Shown here: in pieces, positions 1-11,490 of the stretch | Position numbering within the stretch: position 1 is the stretch's first letter | Layout: each line of letters begins with the position of its first letter | Source: Ambrosia x helenae | Taxonomy: Eukaryota; Streptophyta; Magnoliopsida; Asterales; Asteraceae | DNA: 64,000 nt | Assembly: GCA_030844895.1 (NCBI GenBank) | Contig: CM061229.1 | Location: 104,902,975-104,966,974, forward strand | Direction: 5' to 3' | The notes under the pieces: model-generated | What the model saw: the letters and a program-made list of their open reading frames with translations, nothing else | Told to the model about the DNA's origin: nothing | The model's database searches: none | Translations under genes and position numbers: made by a program

Positions 1-947
1 TTAAATAACTCATCCGGTGCACCATGTTTGTGTACTTTAGTATTCTAAATAAGACAAAGTTGGTTGTAATACCTAGTTTGCGACAACAACTCAAGACGGA
101 ATGATGAACGCCAAGTGGGAGGGTGAACACGAAGAGAAAGATAGCTCCACAATCTCCGGTCCTATTGCGATAACGATATCAACAAACCACGGATGTACCA
201 AGGGTGTCGGGTAGGCGGTAGCTATAGTTGGTGACAGTAGTTTCAACCGCAAAGCAGAAATTGGGAGCTTAAAATAAAGGAGATATGTTTAGACAAATGC
301 CATGGACTTTGCTTAATTATATATAATTCATTGGATTAGTATTGGTTAGAAATTTGAGTTTATTAATCTTTAATGACATTCAATCACCATCATGGAGCTT
401 TTGTGAGTTACAAAATAAATTGAGGAAATGGAAACTCTTGAAAGGAAAAGAAAGAGTTAATGAATTAAAACTTATCGACAATTCTTTAATGAAGTGTTAT
501 ATCATTTGTAACTTAAAGTCATCAAACCAACTCCAAATATGCAATATCTACATGACATTGACAAGGAAGAATAATAATAATATTAATAATAATAATAATT
601 TGTGGAAAACGTTAGAATTGCCATTTTATCCATTTAATATTAACCCTTTAGTTAAGTTTGACCTCAAAGATCCCTAGTAACAAAATGTGCAGTTAATAAC
701 CATGATGGTTTAGTTAAATTTTAAATGTATTATATTTCTTTAGGAAGTAACATATTAACTCGGTATTTAATATTTTTAATCCTTTTGAATTTTTCGGGTT
801 TACACTTCTACTTATAAAAATTATAAGTTTTTTTTAAATTGCGACTTTTGGTCCTTTTAAACTATGAGAGTTAAAAATGAAAATTTTAAAATAGTTGAGG
901 GGCCAACTTTGTACATATATGAAATGTGGAGGGTGCAAGTTGTCACA
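1..947 (-). repeat. Family-A LTR, cut by window edge (3' LTR of element A1)
   Basis: The LTR tip TGTCACA ends at 947 and is followed at once by the reverse complement of a polypurine tract (AGTAGGGGAGAC on the minus strand). Bases from about 555 to 947 are almost identical to 12566-12957, the same end of the next LTR in the array. Bases 1-555 match neither that LTR nor the LARD LTRs clearly, so this part is either a diverged LTR portion or a recombinant join. A short AT-rich ORF here (342-677) has no coding look. The other LTR end lies outside the window. Confidence 0.7.
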
Positions 948-3051
948 GTCTCCCCTACTTTAGAAAATTTCGTCTCGAAATTTCCTTCAAGTGAAGGTTA
1001 CTATGAAGCAAAAGGTGTTGTTAAAGCTAAGTAGGTTTTAAAGGTAATTTCATCATTTATGATTTGACAATATTTAAAATAGTTATGTAATGTCTAACGT
1101 AAAAGTTTCAAATTCTTTTGACAGTCAACCTAAAGTTAAAAAGTTGAGAGTTTAAATGTGAAGGCTTTGGGAATGTGTAACTGGTGAGGGGCAAAGGCAC
1201 TAATGAAGGTAGTCTCCCCTACTTTAGAAAGATTTCTGACCGAACTTTACTAAGGACATGCAATAGGATTGCGACTAACAGAAAGTGTAAGAGTATACAA
1301 GGTTTATGTTTTTTTTTATAGAGATGGTCAAAAGAAAGGCTCCAAGGAAACTAATTGAAGCTTATGTAAAATGTTCTTATCGAAAATGCTAGCTATTAGT
1401 CAATGATCTAATGAAGTGATAGTAATGGGTAGGTTCTTGGTCAGACTCCTAGTCCGCTCCTGCATTATCGTTTATGCTTATATATAGGGTGTACCGCAGC
1501 TAACCCACCACACTCCTGATACTTTGGACTCGTACCGATTGTCTACCAACATCCTAAATAGAATTACACACCACCCTCATGTACCTGTAAACCCATGATT
1601 GCGTTCCGGACCGTAATCATCGATTTACCTTACACTAGGGTGTTATGCTTTTCCATAACTCTATCCTAAGTAATACTAGAAACAAATGCGTGCAATCAGG
1701 ATATGCTAAGTAATTGATACTGCAATGGAACAATGACATGGTTAGAGGTCCTTCCCTTTCGGGTTTACCCTTTAACCGTAATGAGAGTAATAGGTAAGTA
1801 ATAGACATGGTTAGAGGTTCTTCCCTTTCGGGTTCACCTTTAACCGGTAAATTTCTGTTCACATCGTTGGGCTCTAAACACCCATATTGATAAAGTCCGA
1901 GAGTTACACCGTTCCCCTCGGATTAAAGAAATACTCTTATCCGAGTCGTACGTGGGCACTGGCTTAGATCTCATACGAGTTATCAACTAGTATGTTCATT
2001 GGCCATGATGATGAACAAAATAATGTAAAGTATAACAGGGTTTTGCTCACAACAGAAAAAAATATACATACCAAATATGCGTTCATGTAAGTATATAAGT
2101 ATAGCATAAAATTTTCGATTGAAAGAATAGTATAATGTAAATCGAGTAAATAGCACAATTTGCACAAAATGAAAGTAAACGAGTTGAACTCTTGCAAATA
2201 AGCAGTGTGAAAATAATCAGAAATAACATGTTAGAAATAACTATGAATAAAAATGGTGCAAGAATAAAATAATGAAATTTACAGCAAATGAAAGTGCGCA
2301 GAACAGACGTATAGTCTACTGGTATGAAGATAACTTTTTAGAAACCGAAGAATGTTTTAAGTTCAAAACAGGTTCACTTGAAAAGATTTTGTTGGTACAC
2401 ATTTTCATGTGTTTACAAGAAGTCGAGTTTGAAAAATGTTATAAGCCTCATTATTAGTTGCAAGTTTTTTTCCCGAAAACATATATTGGATACGTCATAT
2501 GAAAACAAAAGGTTTACATTAGACTTGTAAAATATGCAATACAGGTTTATAAAATGCAAGATGAAATCATTTCATGAAGTATGTGTAGATCTAATGTGTT
2601 TTAAAAGACCAAGATTTAGAATGGCGTGAAGGTTGTGAATGATCCCAGATGCCTTGACGAATTTTTGGAAAATAAAATTTTCTGTATTAAAACATTTTTT
2701 TTTTAACTTGTGGGTTGAAAAGTCGAAAACTTTTAATTGTTATGAAATGTTGAGAAAATCTACGTATTACCCGTTAGGACTGGGTAAACTTGAAACCCTT
2801 TAATTGTCAAACTTTTATGAAATTTATACATTGAAAGATCGTTTGTTTGTAAGGATCGTTAAGGAATCCCTTTGGGCTTATAGCGGGCCACTTGTTTCAA
2901 GGCACAAGGTGTATATAAAGTGTGTGCTAATCTGGCAAATAGGCTTAGGAGACTGGGTGTAGCAATATTGGTAAATTAGTATTGAGTAAATGAGGATATT
3001 AGTGAATTTCAAAACTTTAGCGATATTAAAACCGAGATGTAGAAATAGATC

Positions 3052-3297
3052 CCTGAGATGTGGATTTCACTCCTAACTCAAAGATGTATTTCAAAATTGA
3101 AAACGATTGTGGAATGAAACTAATCACTAAGTTAAGGATATCACTCCTAGCTTAGTGGTTAAGTTCATTTTTGAAGGAAATAATCTTTGAGGTGTGGATG
3201 TCACTCCTATCTCAAAGATATATTCCTAAGATAAATAACATATAGAGGAGTGAAACTAATCACCAAGGTATGGATACCACTCCTAACTTAATGATAT
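3052..3297 (-). other. Four-unit hairpin array in the LTR-element leader
   Basis: Four units share a core close to GGATNNCACTCC flanked by inverted arms. The arms differ between units: TGAG/CTCA, CACTAAG/CTTAGTG, ATCTTTGAG/CTCAAAGAT, and ATCACCAAG/CTTAATGAT (two mismatches). The array lies about 200-450 nt downstream of the PBS in the element's sense, i.e. in the 5' leader of its RNA. Equivalent arrays are at 8316-8562 and 55155-55398. Confidence 0.7.
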
Positions 3298-3493
3298 CGT
3301 TTCGTTTGTGAAATACGAGTGTCTTCTTCGCCAAGCAAAATATCGAAAGAATAACGAGAAATAATCATAACGAACATATCATGAAAGAAAATATAAGAAT
3401 AATGAGAAATATACACGAGAGGACTCGTGAATGTAAGCTTAGTTATAGACTTGGCTAAAAGGCATTCTAATAACCTAATTCCCTATAACCATG

Positions 3494-3507
3494 GCTCTGA
3501 TACCAAT
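3494..3507 (-). other. tRNA primer binding site of element A1
   Basis: On the minus strand this reads TTGGTATCAGAGCC, complementary to the 3' end of initiator methionine tRNA, the usual plant LTR-retrotransposon primer. Two bases separate it from the LTR tip at 3509. The same site occurs at 8758-8771, 55597-55610 (minus), 30047-30060 and 38116-38129 (plus). Confidence 0.9.
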
Positions 3508-3508
3508 C

Positions 3509-3777
3509 TGTAACACCCCAACCGATGGCGGAAACATCGAGGTGTCACGTAGTGACGATTGCTCAATAGCTCATGGACTAAAAGTGTAAATATTGATACA
3601 TTGATTAAATAGTTTATTACATTGAAATGAAATACAACGATTCTAAATGTCACCTAAACTGAAATACAATGAATCAAAATCTAAATATGAATCCGAAAGC
3701 TTAACGAATGCATCTCAAATAACCTGAAACATGTACGAAAATAATTTGTCAATACAAAAATGTATTGGTGAGCATAC
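3509..3777 (-). repeat. Family-A LTR, first segment (interrupted by LARD-1)
   Basis: Starts TGTAACACCCC next to the PBS of A1 and runs 269 bp before LARD-1 begins at 3778. The sequence resumes after the duplicated CATAC at 11491, so this LTR is 3509-3777 plus 11496-12957, about 1.73 kb. It serves as the 5' LTR of A1 and also abuts the PPT of the gag element at 12958, so one LTR is shared by two internal regions. Confidence 0.85.
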
Positions 3778-6495
3778 TGTAACACCCCAACCGATGGCGG
3801 AAACATCGAGGTGTCACGTAGTGACGATTGTTCAATAGCTCATGGATTAAAGTGTAAATTTGAATACATTGATTAAATAATTTATTACATTGAAATGAAA
3901 AATACAAAATACAATGATTCTAAAGCGTCAAGTCTAACTAGATTACAATGAAATCAAAGCTTAAATATAAATCCAAAAGCTTAAAAGAAACTTCTCAATA
4001 ATAACCTGAAACATGTACGAAAATAGTATATGTCAATACAAAAATGTATTGGTGAGCATACCCTGTTTGAATATATATAGTAGAAAAAAATGTTTCGCAA
4101 TTCACGTGTCATACTGTCTACAATTTAGTGTTCAAGCTGTGTACAAATGCTACCCAAAAACAAACCTTTCGTTCAATGAATCAAGAGTCACATATATATA
4201 GTATTCGCTCATAGTAGGCGATGAATAATCGTTCACACATAACAATAATTAAGTACTATTTATTGCTATGCTAGGCCGCCTAGCGGTTAATGATTAAGGT
4301 CATAAGTACACACTATCAACGAATCAACAAGTAAAACATATACAAGAATTGCGATTGTAAATATAGAATAAACCATGATTAAATGAGTGAAGTAATAAGC
4401 GTACATGAATCACCCCAAAAGTGTAAAACATGAAAAGGGGAAAGATATACTCACAGTTTGCGAAAGCGATCAAAATCCACTTAAGCGGTCGTGAGCTAAG
4501 TAATGGGAATTCCGAGGAATTCAACCTATAATGTGTAAGAATACTAATAAGGAAATGTCTAAAAAGTCTAAGGTAACTAGGGTCTAAGGCATTAGGGTTT
4601 GCTAAGTCGATTTGGGGAATTAGAGTTTTTATGATAAGTCGAAATAATATGTCAAAATTTGTAAATATGGTTTAGGTAATATAAATATTACCAATTTAAT
4701 ATTTAGATACAATTTATGTCTGAATAGTTAAAACAAAATAATTTAGTTAAATTACTTTAGATAATTATTATAAATAAATACAATAATCATAATTATTGAA
4801 ATAAATAATTATGAGTTACGCAAAGATCCATCAATGATAATAAAGACTTTCAATCATAAGACATTTCTATTTTTATAAGAAAAATATTTATAAAATAGAT
4901 GTTTAAGTAGTGTAAATAAATAAATGTTTAATTATATCTAATTAAACATAAATATTGTTAATAATACAAGACATGACTCAATAATACTATTTTTATAGAA
5001 ATTGGATGCTTTCTTATGTAAATTAATGAAAATAATTTACTCATAATTTTTATAAACTTATTTATATTTAAAACTGATTTAATGAGATTAAATCATGTTT
5101 AAATGACTAAAAATAGGAAAATCAATAAAAATAAATGTTTTCTGAACCAATAATTTTTATTTCAGATTAAAATGCTTAGAAATAATTATCCTAAAACTTT
5201 GAGATTAAAATCATTAAAAATGAATTTTTTATCAATTAATTATGATTAAAACAATTTAAATTAATAAAATAACGAAAATTAAATAATTTTCACAAAGTAA
5301 AAGTGTGATAATTTTCTATGAGGTGTCAAGAAGCTACTCCTAAATTTTCATAATTTTTGGAGCAAAAATGAATTTATTATGAATATTCTAAGTTTATATG
5401 TATTATATAAATAACAAAATAAAAGAAAAAGGAAAAGGAAAAGGAAAAAAAAATGCTGAAAAAAAATACTTGCTGTTTCTTGGATTCGACCCTGAATCAA
5501 TACCCATACAAACACACCAACAAACCACTCCACCACAAATCCTTTTGTTAATTTTAATAGAAACCATATATATTTATATTATATTAAGTGTTCATCATCT
5601 TCTTCCCCAATTCAACCTAAGAACCCTAACCCTAAGCCCTTTTTTTTGTAATCTGATTTAAACAAGTTTAAACCACGAAATGATAGGGCTTTTAAAGAGG
5701 ACACTACGAGGATCAAAATGGCATAAAGAATAGAGACTCACATCGCGTATTATGGCCGTAAACTAAACTTCAAGTCCCGAACAGAAAGATGACCAATTGG
5801 AAGCTATGCGACGCGTTTAAGGATGGTTTTTTTGTGGGTTTTCAAAGGGAGTTAGTGCAGAAATGATTTGCAATGCTTGGTTTATGTAAAGATCGATTAA
5901 AACAAACATTTTAATGGGTTTTAAATTTTCCGGTCGGTTACAATCTTTACATGCGATTAAAGGCCTATTAAAACAGCGTTTAAACACACTATTGATAGTC
6001 GAAATGGTCGTTTAATGATGGAGAAATGTTTTAAATGTTGAAACGGACCACTAAACACGCGAATTGATGTTCGCCGGAAACAAAAATCGCCGGCCAGAAT
6101 AGTTTCTGCCGGAAAAAAAAAACGTGCAGAGGGGAAATGAAGGTTTATGTTTGAATCTTTTGACAAATGGCAGAAATGACCCCTCATGTTTAACCTTGTT
6201 AGTTTATAATAATCTCTGTTAGGTTTTCTCTATATAAAACTTAACCAAGTTAAGTTTATTTAACCAAAAAAATTTCTAAAACTTTATATATTTGAAAGTT
6301 TTATAGAATTCATTGCGTAGACGTTTCAAGATACGTATTTGATTAAAACTTATACCCGATCCATAATAAATGATAAAAGTTTAGTTTACTCTAAAATAAA
6401 TTTTGAAAACGACGAAACTGATAGGGATTATGATGGAAATATTTGAAAGGCTAATTTTGTAATTTTGACGAAAGACGAGGGTGACGGATGTCACA
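3778..6495 (-). repeat. LARD-1 left LTR (3' LTR in element sense)
   Basis: TG...CA ended, 2718 bp. On the minus strand it starts TGTGACATCCGTCACCC. A TATA-like box on that strand lies at 6231-6237, about 260 nt into the LTR, giving a short U3 and a long transcribed remainder. The tRNA-like module (5467-5540) is about 0.95 kb into the LTR. The region 4650-5400 is very AT-rich with no feature beyond simple runs. Confidence 0.9.
5467..5540 (-). other. tRNA-like module with pol III boxes in LTR
   Basis: Minus strand: A-box-like GTGGTGGAGTGG (within 5521-5536), B-box-like GGGTCGAATCC (within 5481-5494), about 30 nt apart, then a run of eight T (A-run 5459-5466 on plus). Size and spacing are those of a tRNA gene, but the body is not a recognisable functional tRNA. 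The identical module of the partner LTR is at 10462-10535. Confidence 0.5.
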
Positions 6496-8773
6496 GTCTC
6501 CCCTACTTTAGAAAATTTCGTCTCGAAATTTCTTTCAAGTGAAGGCTACTATGAAACCGAAGGCGTTGTAAAAGCCAACTAGATTTTTAAAAGAAAATTC
6601 CATCATTTTTGACAAAAATTTAAAATAGTTGTCTAATACCCAAGGTAAAAGTTTCAAAATCTTTAACAGTTGACCCGAGATCAAGAATTTGAGAGTTTAA
6701 ATGTGAAAGGCTTTGGGGATGTGTAACTGGTGAGGGACAGAAGTACTAATGAAGCAGTCTCCCCTACTTTAGAAAAGTTTCTAACTGAACTTAATTAAGG
6801 ACATGCAGCAGAATTTCGACTAACAGAGAGTGTAAGAGTATACAAAGTTTAGTCTTGGTCAACGATCTAATGAAGAGATAATTATAAAGTAATGGGTAGG
6901 TTCTTGGTCAGACTCCTAGTCCGCTCCCGCAGTATCGTTTATGCTTATATATAGGGTGTACCGCAGCTGACCCACCACACTCCCGATACTTTGGACTCGT
7001 ACTGATTGTCTACCAATGTCTAAATAGAATTACACACCACCCTCATGTACCTGTAAACCCATGGTTGCGTTCCGGACCGTAATCACCGATTTACCTTACA
7101 CTAGGGTGTTATGCTTTTCCATAACCCTAACAAGAAGTAAATGCGTGCAGCCAATATGTAATAGCCACTGTAATGAAATGATGTTCAATCAAGACATGGT
7201 TAGAGGTTCTTCCCTTCCGGGTTTTCCCTTTAACCGTAATGTGAATAACATGTAAGTATAAGACATGGTTAGAGGTTCTTCCCTTTCGGGTTCACCCTTA
7301 ACCGGTAGTTTCTGTTTACATCGTTGGCTTTAAACACTCATATTGATAGACTCTGAGATTTACACCGTTCCCCTCGGATTAAAGAAATACTCTAATCCGA
7401 GTCGTACGTGGGCACTGGCTTAGATCTCATACGAGTTATCAACTAGTATGTTTATTGGCCATGATGAAAAACAAAATAATGCATAGTATAACAGGGTTTT
7501 GCTCAAAACAGGAAAGAAAATATGCATACCAAATATGTGTTCATGTAAGTATATAAGTATAACATAAAATTCCGACTGAAAGAATAGTATAACATAAATC
7601 GAGTAAATCGCACAATTGCACAAAATGAAAGTAAACGAGTTGAATTAATGCAAATAGGCAATGTGAAAATAATCACAAATAACGTGTTAGAAATAACTAT
7701 GATTAAAAATGGTGCAAGATTAAAATAATGAAATTTACGGCAAATGAATGTGCACGGAACTGGTGTATAGCCTACTGGCATGTGAGTTAAAATATAGTAA
7801 TTTTACATATATGCGTTATACTATAATAGACATTTAGCAACATTCTGATAAAAAAATATGTCCATTGTTTTGTTAAACCAAAAGTTTTGCAACTGAAAGA
7901 GTATAAGTGTAAAAGGTAAATTTTTCGCAGTTTACTCGACTTTGTGATTATTGTTTGAAAGAATAGTAGTGATGCATGAGAATAAATTTTTAGAAATCGA
8001 AGTGGGTTTTAGATTCAAAACTGATTCATTTGAAAAATCTTCGTAGATATGTGTTTACGAGGAGTCGAGTTTGAAAAATGTGATAAAACATATTATTAAC
8101 TGCAAGTTTCTCTTGAAAACATATATTGAACACGTCATATGAAAACAAAAGGTTTTGCAAATAAAATGCAGAATGATACCATGTCATGAAATATGTGTAA
8201 ATCTAATGTGTTTTAAAAGACCAAAATTTAAAATGACGTGAATGATAAAATTAACGTATGTAATAGGTTACCACTATTTAAGAAAATTCATAATCAACGA
8301 GATGTAGAAATAGATCCTTGAGATGTGGATTTCACTCCTAACTCAAAGATGTATTTCAAAATTGAAAACGATTGTGGAATGAAACCAATCACTAAGTTAA
8401 GGATATCACTCCCAACTTAGTGGTTAAGTTTCTTTTTGAAGGAAATACTTCTTGAGGTGTGGATGTCACTCCTATCTCAAAGATATATTCCTAAGATAAA
8501 TAACCTATAAAGGAGTGAAACTAATCACCAAGGTATGGATACCACTCCTAACCTGATGGTATCGTTTCGTTTGTGAAATACGAGTGTCTTCTTCGCCAGG
8601 CAAAATATCGAAAGAACAACGAGAAATAATCATAACGAAAATATCTTGAAAGAAAATATAAGAAACGAGAGAAATATACACGAGAGGACTCGTGAAAGTA
8701 AACTTAGTTATAGTCTAGGCTAAAAGGCATTCTAATAACCTAATTCCCTATAACCATGGCTCTGATACCAATC
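6496..8773 (-). mobile_element. LARD-1 internal region (non-coding, structured)
   Basis: No coding potential. It holds a PPT (from 6496), a second PPT copy (about 6757-6776), a conserved block at 6890-7015, a perfect 9-bp inverted repeat CTCGGATTA/TAATCCGAG (7373-7381 and 7393-7401), a tandem hairpin pair (about 7200-7310), the hairpin array (8316-8562) and the PBS (8758-8771). These small structures recur in other family-A elements in the window, whereas the long stretches between them drift. Confidence 0.8.
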
Positions 8774-11490
8774 TGTAACACCCCAACCGATGGCGGAAAC
8801 ATCGAGGTGTCACGTAGTGACGATTGTTCAATAGCTCATGGACTAAAGTGTAAATTTGAATACATTGATTAAATAATTTATTACATTGAAATGAAAAATA
8901 CAAAATACAATGATTCTAAAGCGTCAAGTCTAACTAGATTACAATGAAATCAAAGCTTAAATATAAATCCAAAAGCTTAAAAGAAACTTCTCAATAATAA
9001 CCTGAAACATGTACGAAAATAGTATATGTCAATACAAAAATGTATTGGTGAGCATACCCTGTTTGAATATATATAGTAGAAAAAAATGTTTCGCAATTCA
9101 CGTGTCATACTGTCTACAATTTAGTGTTCAAGCTGTGTACAAATGCTACCCAAAAACAAACCTTTCGTTCAATGAATCAAGAGTCACATATATATAGTAT
9201 TCGCTCATAGTAGGCGATGAATAATCGTTCACACATAACAATAATTAAGTACTATTTATTGCTATGCTAGGCCGCCTAGCGGTTAATGATTAAGGTCATA
9301 AGTACACACTATCAACGAATCAACAAGTAAAACATATACAAGAATTGCGATTGTAAATATAGAATAAACCATGATTAAATGAGTGAAGTAATAAGCGTAC
9401 ATGAATCACCCCAAAAGTGTAAAACATGAAAAGGGGAAAGATATACTCCCAGTTTGCGAAAGCGATCAAAATCCACTTAAGCGGTCGTGAGCTAAGTAAT
9501 GGGAATTCCGAGGAATTCAACCTATAATGTGTAAGAATACTAATAAGGAAATGTCTAAAAAGTCTAAGGTAACTAGGGTCTAAGGCATTAGGGTTTGCTA
9601 AGTCGATTTGGGGAATTAGAGTTTTTATGATAAGTCGAAATAATATGTCAAAATTTGTAAATATGGTTTAGGTAATATAAATATTACCAATTTAATATTT
9701 AGATACAATTTATGTTTGAATAGTTAAAATAAAATAATTTAGTTAAATTACTTTAGATAATTATTATAAATAAATACAATAATCATAATTATTGAAATAA
9801 ATAATTATGAGTTACACAAAGATCCATCAATGATAATAAAGACTTTCAATCATAAGACATTTCTATTTTTATAAGAAAAATATTTATAAAATAGATGTTT
9901 AAGTAGTGTAAATAAATAAATGTTTAATTATATCTAATTAAACATAAATATTGTTAATAATACAAGACATGACTCAATAATACTATTTTTTTAGAAATTG
10001 GATGCTTTCTTATGTAAATTAATGAAAATAATTTACTCATAATTTTTATAAACTTATTTATATTTAAAACTGATTTAATGAGATTAAATCATGTTTAAAT
10101 GACTAAAAATAGGAAAATCAATAAAAATAAATGTTTTCTGAACCAATAATTTTTATTTCAGATTAAAATGCTTAGAAATAATTATCCTAAAACTTTGAGA
10201 TTAAAATCATTAAAAATGAATTTTTTATCAATTAATTATGATTAAAACAATTTAAATTAATAAAATAACGAAAATTAAATAATTTTCACAAAGTAAAAGT
10301 GTGATAATTTTCTATGAGGTGTCAAGAAGCTACTCCTAAATTTTCATAATTTTTGGAGCAAAAATGAATTTATTATGAATATTCTAAGTTTATATGTATT
10401 ATATAAATAACAAAATAAAAGAAAAAGGAAAAGGAAAAGGAAAAAAAATGCTGAAAAAAAATACTTGCTGTTTCTTGGATTCGACCCTGAATCAATACCC
10501 ATACAAACACACCAACAAACCACTCCACCACAAATCCTTTTGTTAATTTTAATAGAAACCATATATATTTATATTATATTAAGTGTTCATCATCTTCTTC
10601 CCCAATTCAACCTAAGAACCCTAACCCTAAGCCCTTTTTTTTGTAATCTGATTTAAACAAGTTTAAACCACGAAATGATAGGGCTTTTAAAGAGGACACT
10701 ACAAGGATCAAAATGGCATAAAGAATAGAGACTCACATCGCGTATTATGGCCGTAAACTAAACTTCAAGTCCCGAACAGAAAGATGACCAATTGGAAGCT
10801 ATGCGACGCGTTTAAGGATGGTTTTTTTGTGGGTTTTCAAAAGGAGTTAGTGCAGAAATGATTTGCAATGCTTGGTTTATGTAAAGATCGATTAAAACAA
10901 ACATTTTAATGGGTTTTACATTTTCCGGTCGGTTACAATCTTTACATGCGATTAAAGGCCTATTAAAACAGCGTTTAAACACACTATTGATAGTCGAAAT
11001 GGTCGTTTAATGATGGAGAAATGTTTTAAATGTTGAAACGGACCACTAAACACGCGAATTGATGTTCGCCGGAAACAAAAATCGCCGGCCAGAATAGTTT
11101 TCTGCCGGAAAAAAAAACGTGCAGAGGGGAAATGAAGGTTTATGTTTGAATCTTTTGACAAATGGCAGAAATGACCCCTCATGTTTAACCTTGTTAGTTT
11201 ATAATAATCTCTGTTAGGTTTTCTCTATATAAAACTTAACCAAGTTAAGTTTATTTAACCAAAAAAATTTCTAAAACTTTATATATTTGAAAGTTTTATA
11301 GAATTCATTGCGTAGACGTTTCAAGATACGTATTTGATTAAAACTTATACCCGATCCATAATAAATGATAAAAGTTTAGTTTACTCTAAAATAAATTTTG
11401 AAAACGACGAAACTGATAGGGATTATGATGGAAATATTTGAAAGGCTAATTTTGTAATTTTGACGAAAGACGAGGGTGACGGATGTCACA
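8774..11490 (-). repeat. LARD-1 right LTR (5' LTR in element sense)
   Basis: Starts TGTAACACCCC after the PBS and ends TGTCACA at 11490, 2717 bp. Nearly identical to 3778-6495. It carries the second copy of the tRNA-like module (10462-10535; B box 10476-10489, A box 10516-10531, T-run 10454-10461 on minus). Confidence 0.9.
10462..10535 (-). other. tRNA-like module (LARD-1 right LTR)
   Basis: Same as the module at 5467-5540, in the partner LTR: A-box-like and B-box-like motifs followed by an eight-T terminator-like run on the minus strand. Confidence 0.5.

Larger units (their letters stand above)
948..3508 (-). mobile_element. Non-coding internal region of LTR element A1
   Basis: Runs from the PPT (948-965, minus) to the PBS (3494-3507, minus). 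No ORF resembles gag or pol. About 1.03 kb (948 to about 1975) is nearly identical to 12958-13985 in the gag-bearing neighbour, after which the two diverge: A1 has no gag. It contains a second PPT copy (1211-1230), two tandem hairpins (about 1744-1780 and 1811-1850) and the four-hairpin array (3052-3297). It is a large-retrotransposon-derivative type internal domain that must rely on proteins supplied in trans. Confidence 0.8.
3778..11490 (-). mobile_element. LARD-1: complete non-coding LTR retrotransposon
   Basis: A 7713-bp element with two 2.72-kb LTRs (3778-6495, 8774-11490), a 5-bp target duplication CATAC (3773-3777 and 11491-11495), PBS (8758-8771) and PPT directly inside the left LTR (6496 onward), all in minus orientation. 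The 2.28-kb internal region has no gag, protease, RT or integrase ORF. The LTRs differ at roughly ten positions by eye over 2.7 kb, so the insertion is young and the host LTR it entered is older. Long LTRs plus a non-coding conserved core fit the LARD class of non-autonomous elements. Mobilisation must use proteins from another element. Confidence 0.92.

Noticed and set aside
342..677. 111-aa plus-strand ORF at the window start
   Set aside because: AT-rich, Asn-rich low complexity inside an LTR of a minus-strand element; no family resemblance.
3052..3297. CRISPR-like reading of the regularly spaced units
   Set aside because: Units are imperfect hairpins in a plant retrotransposon leader with no spacers or cas genes.
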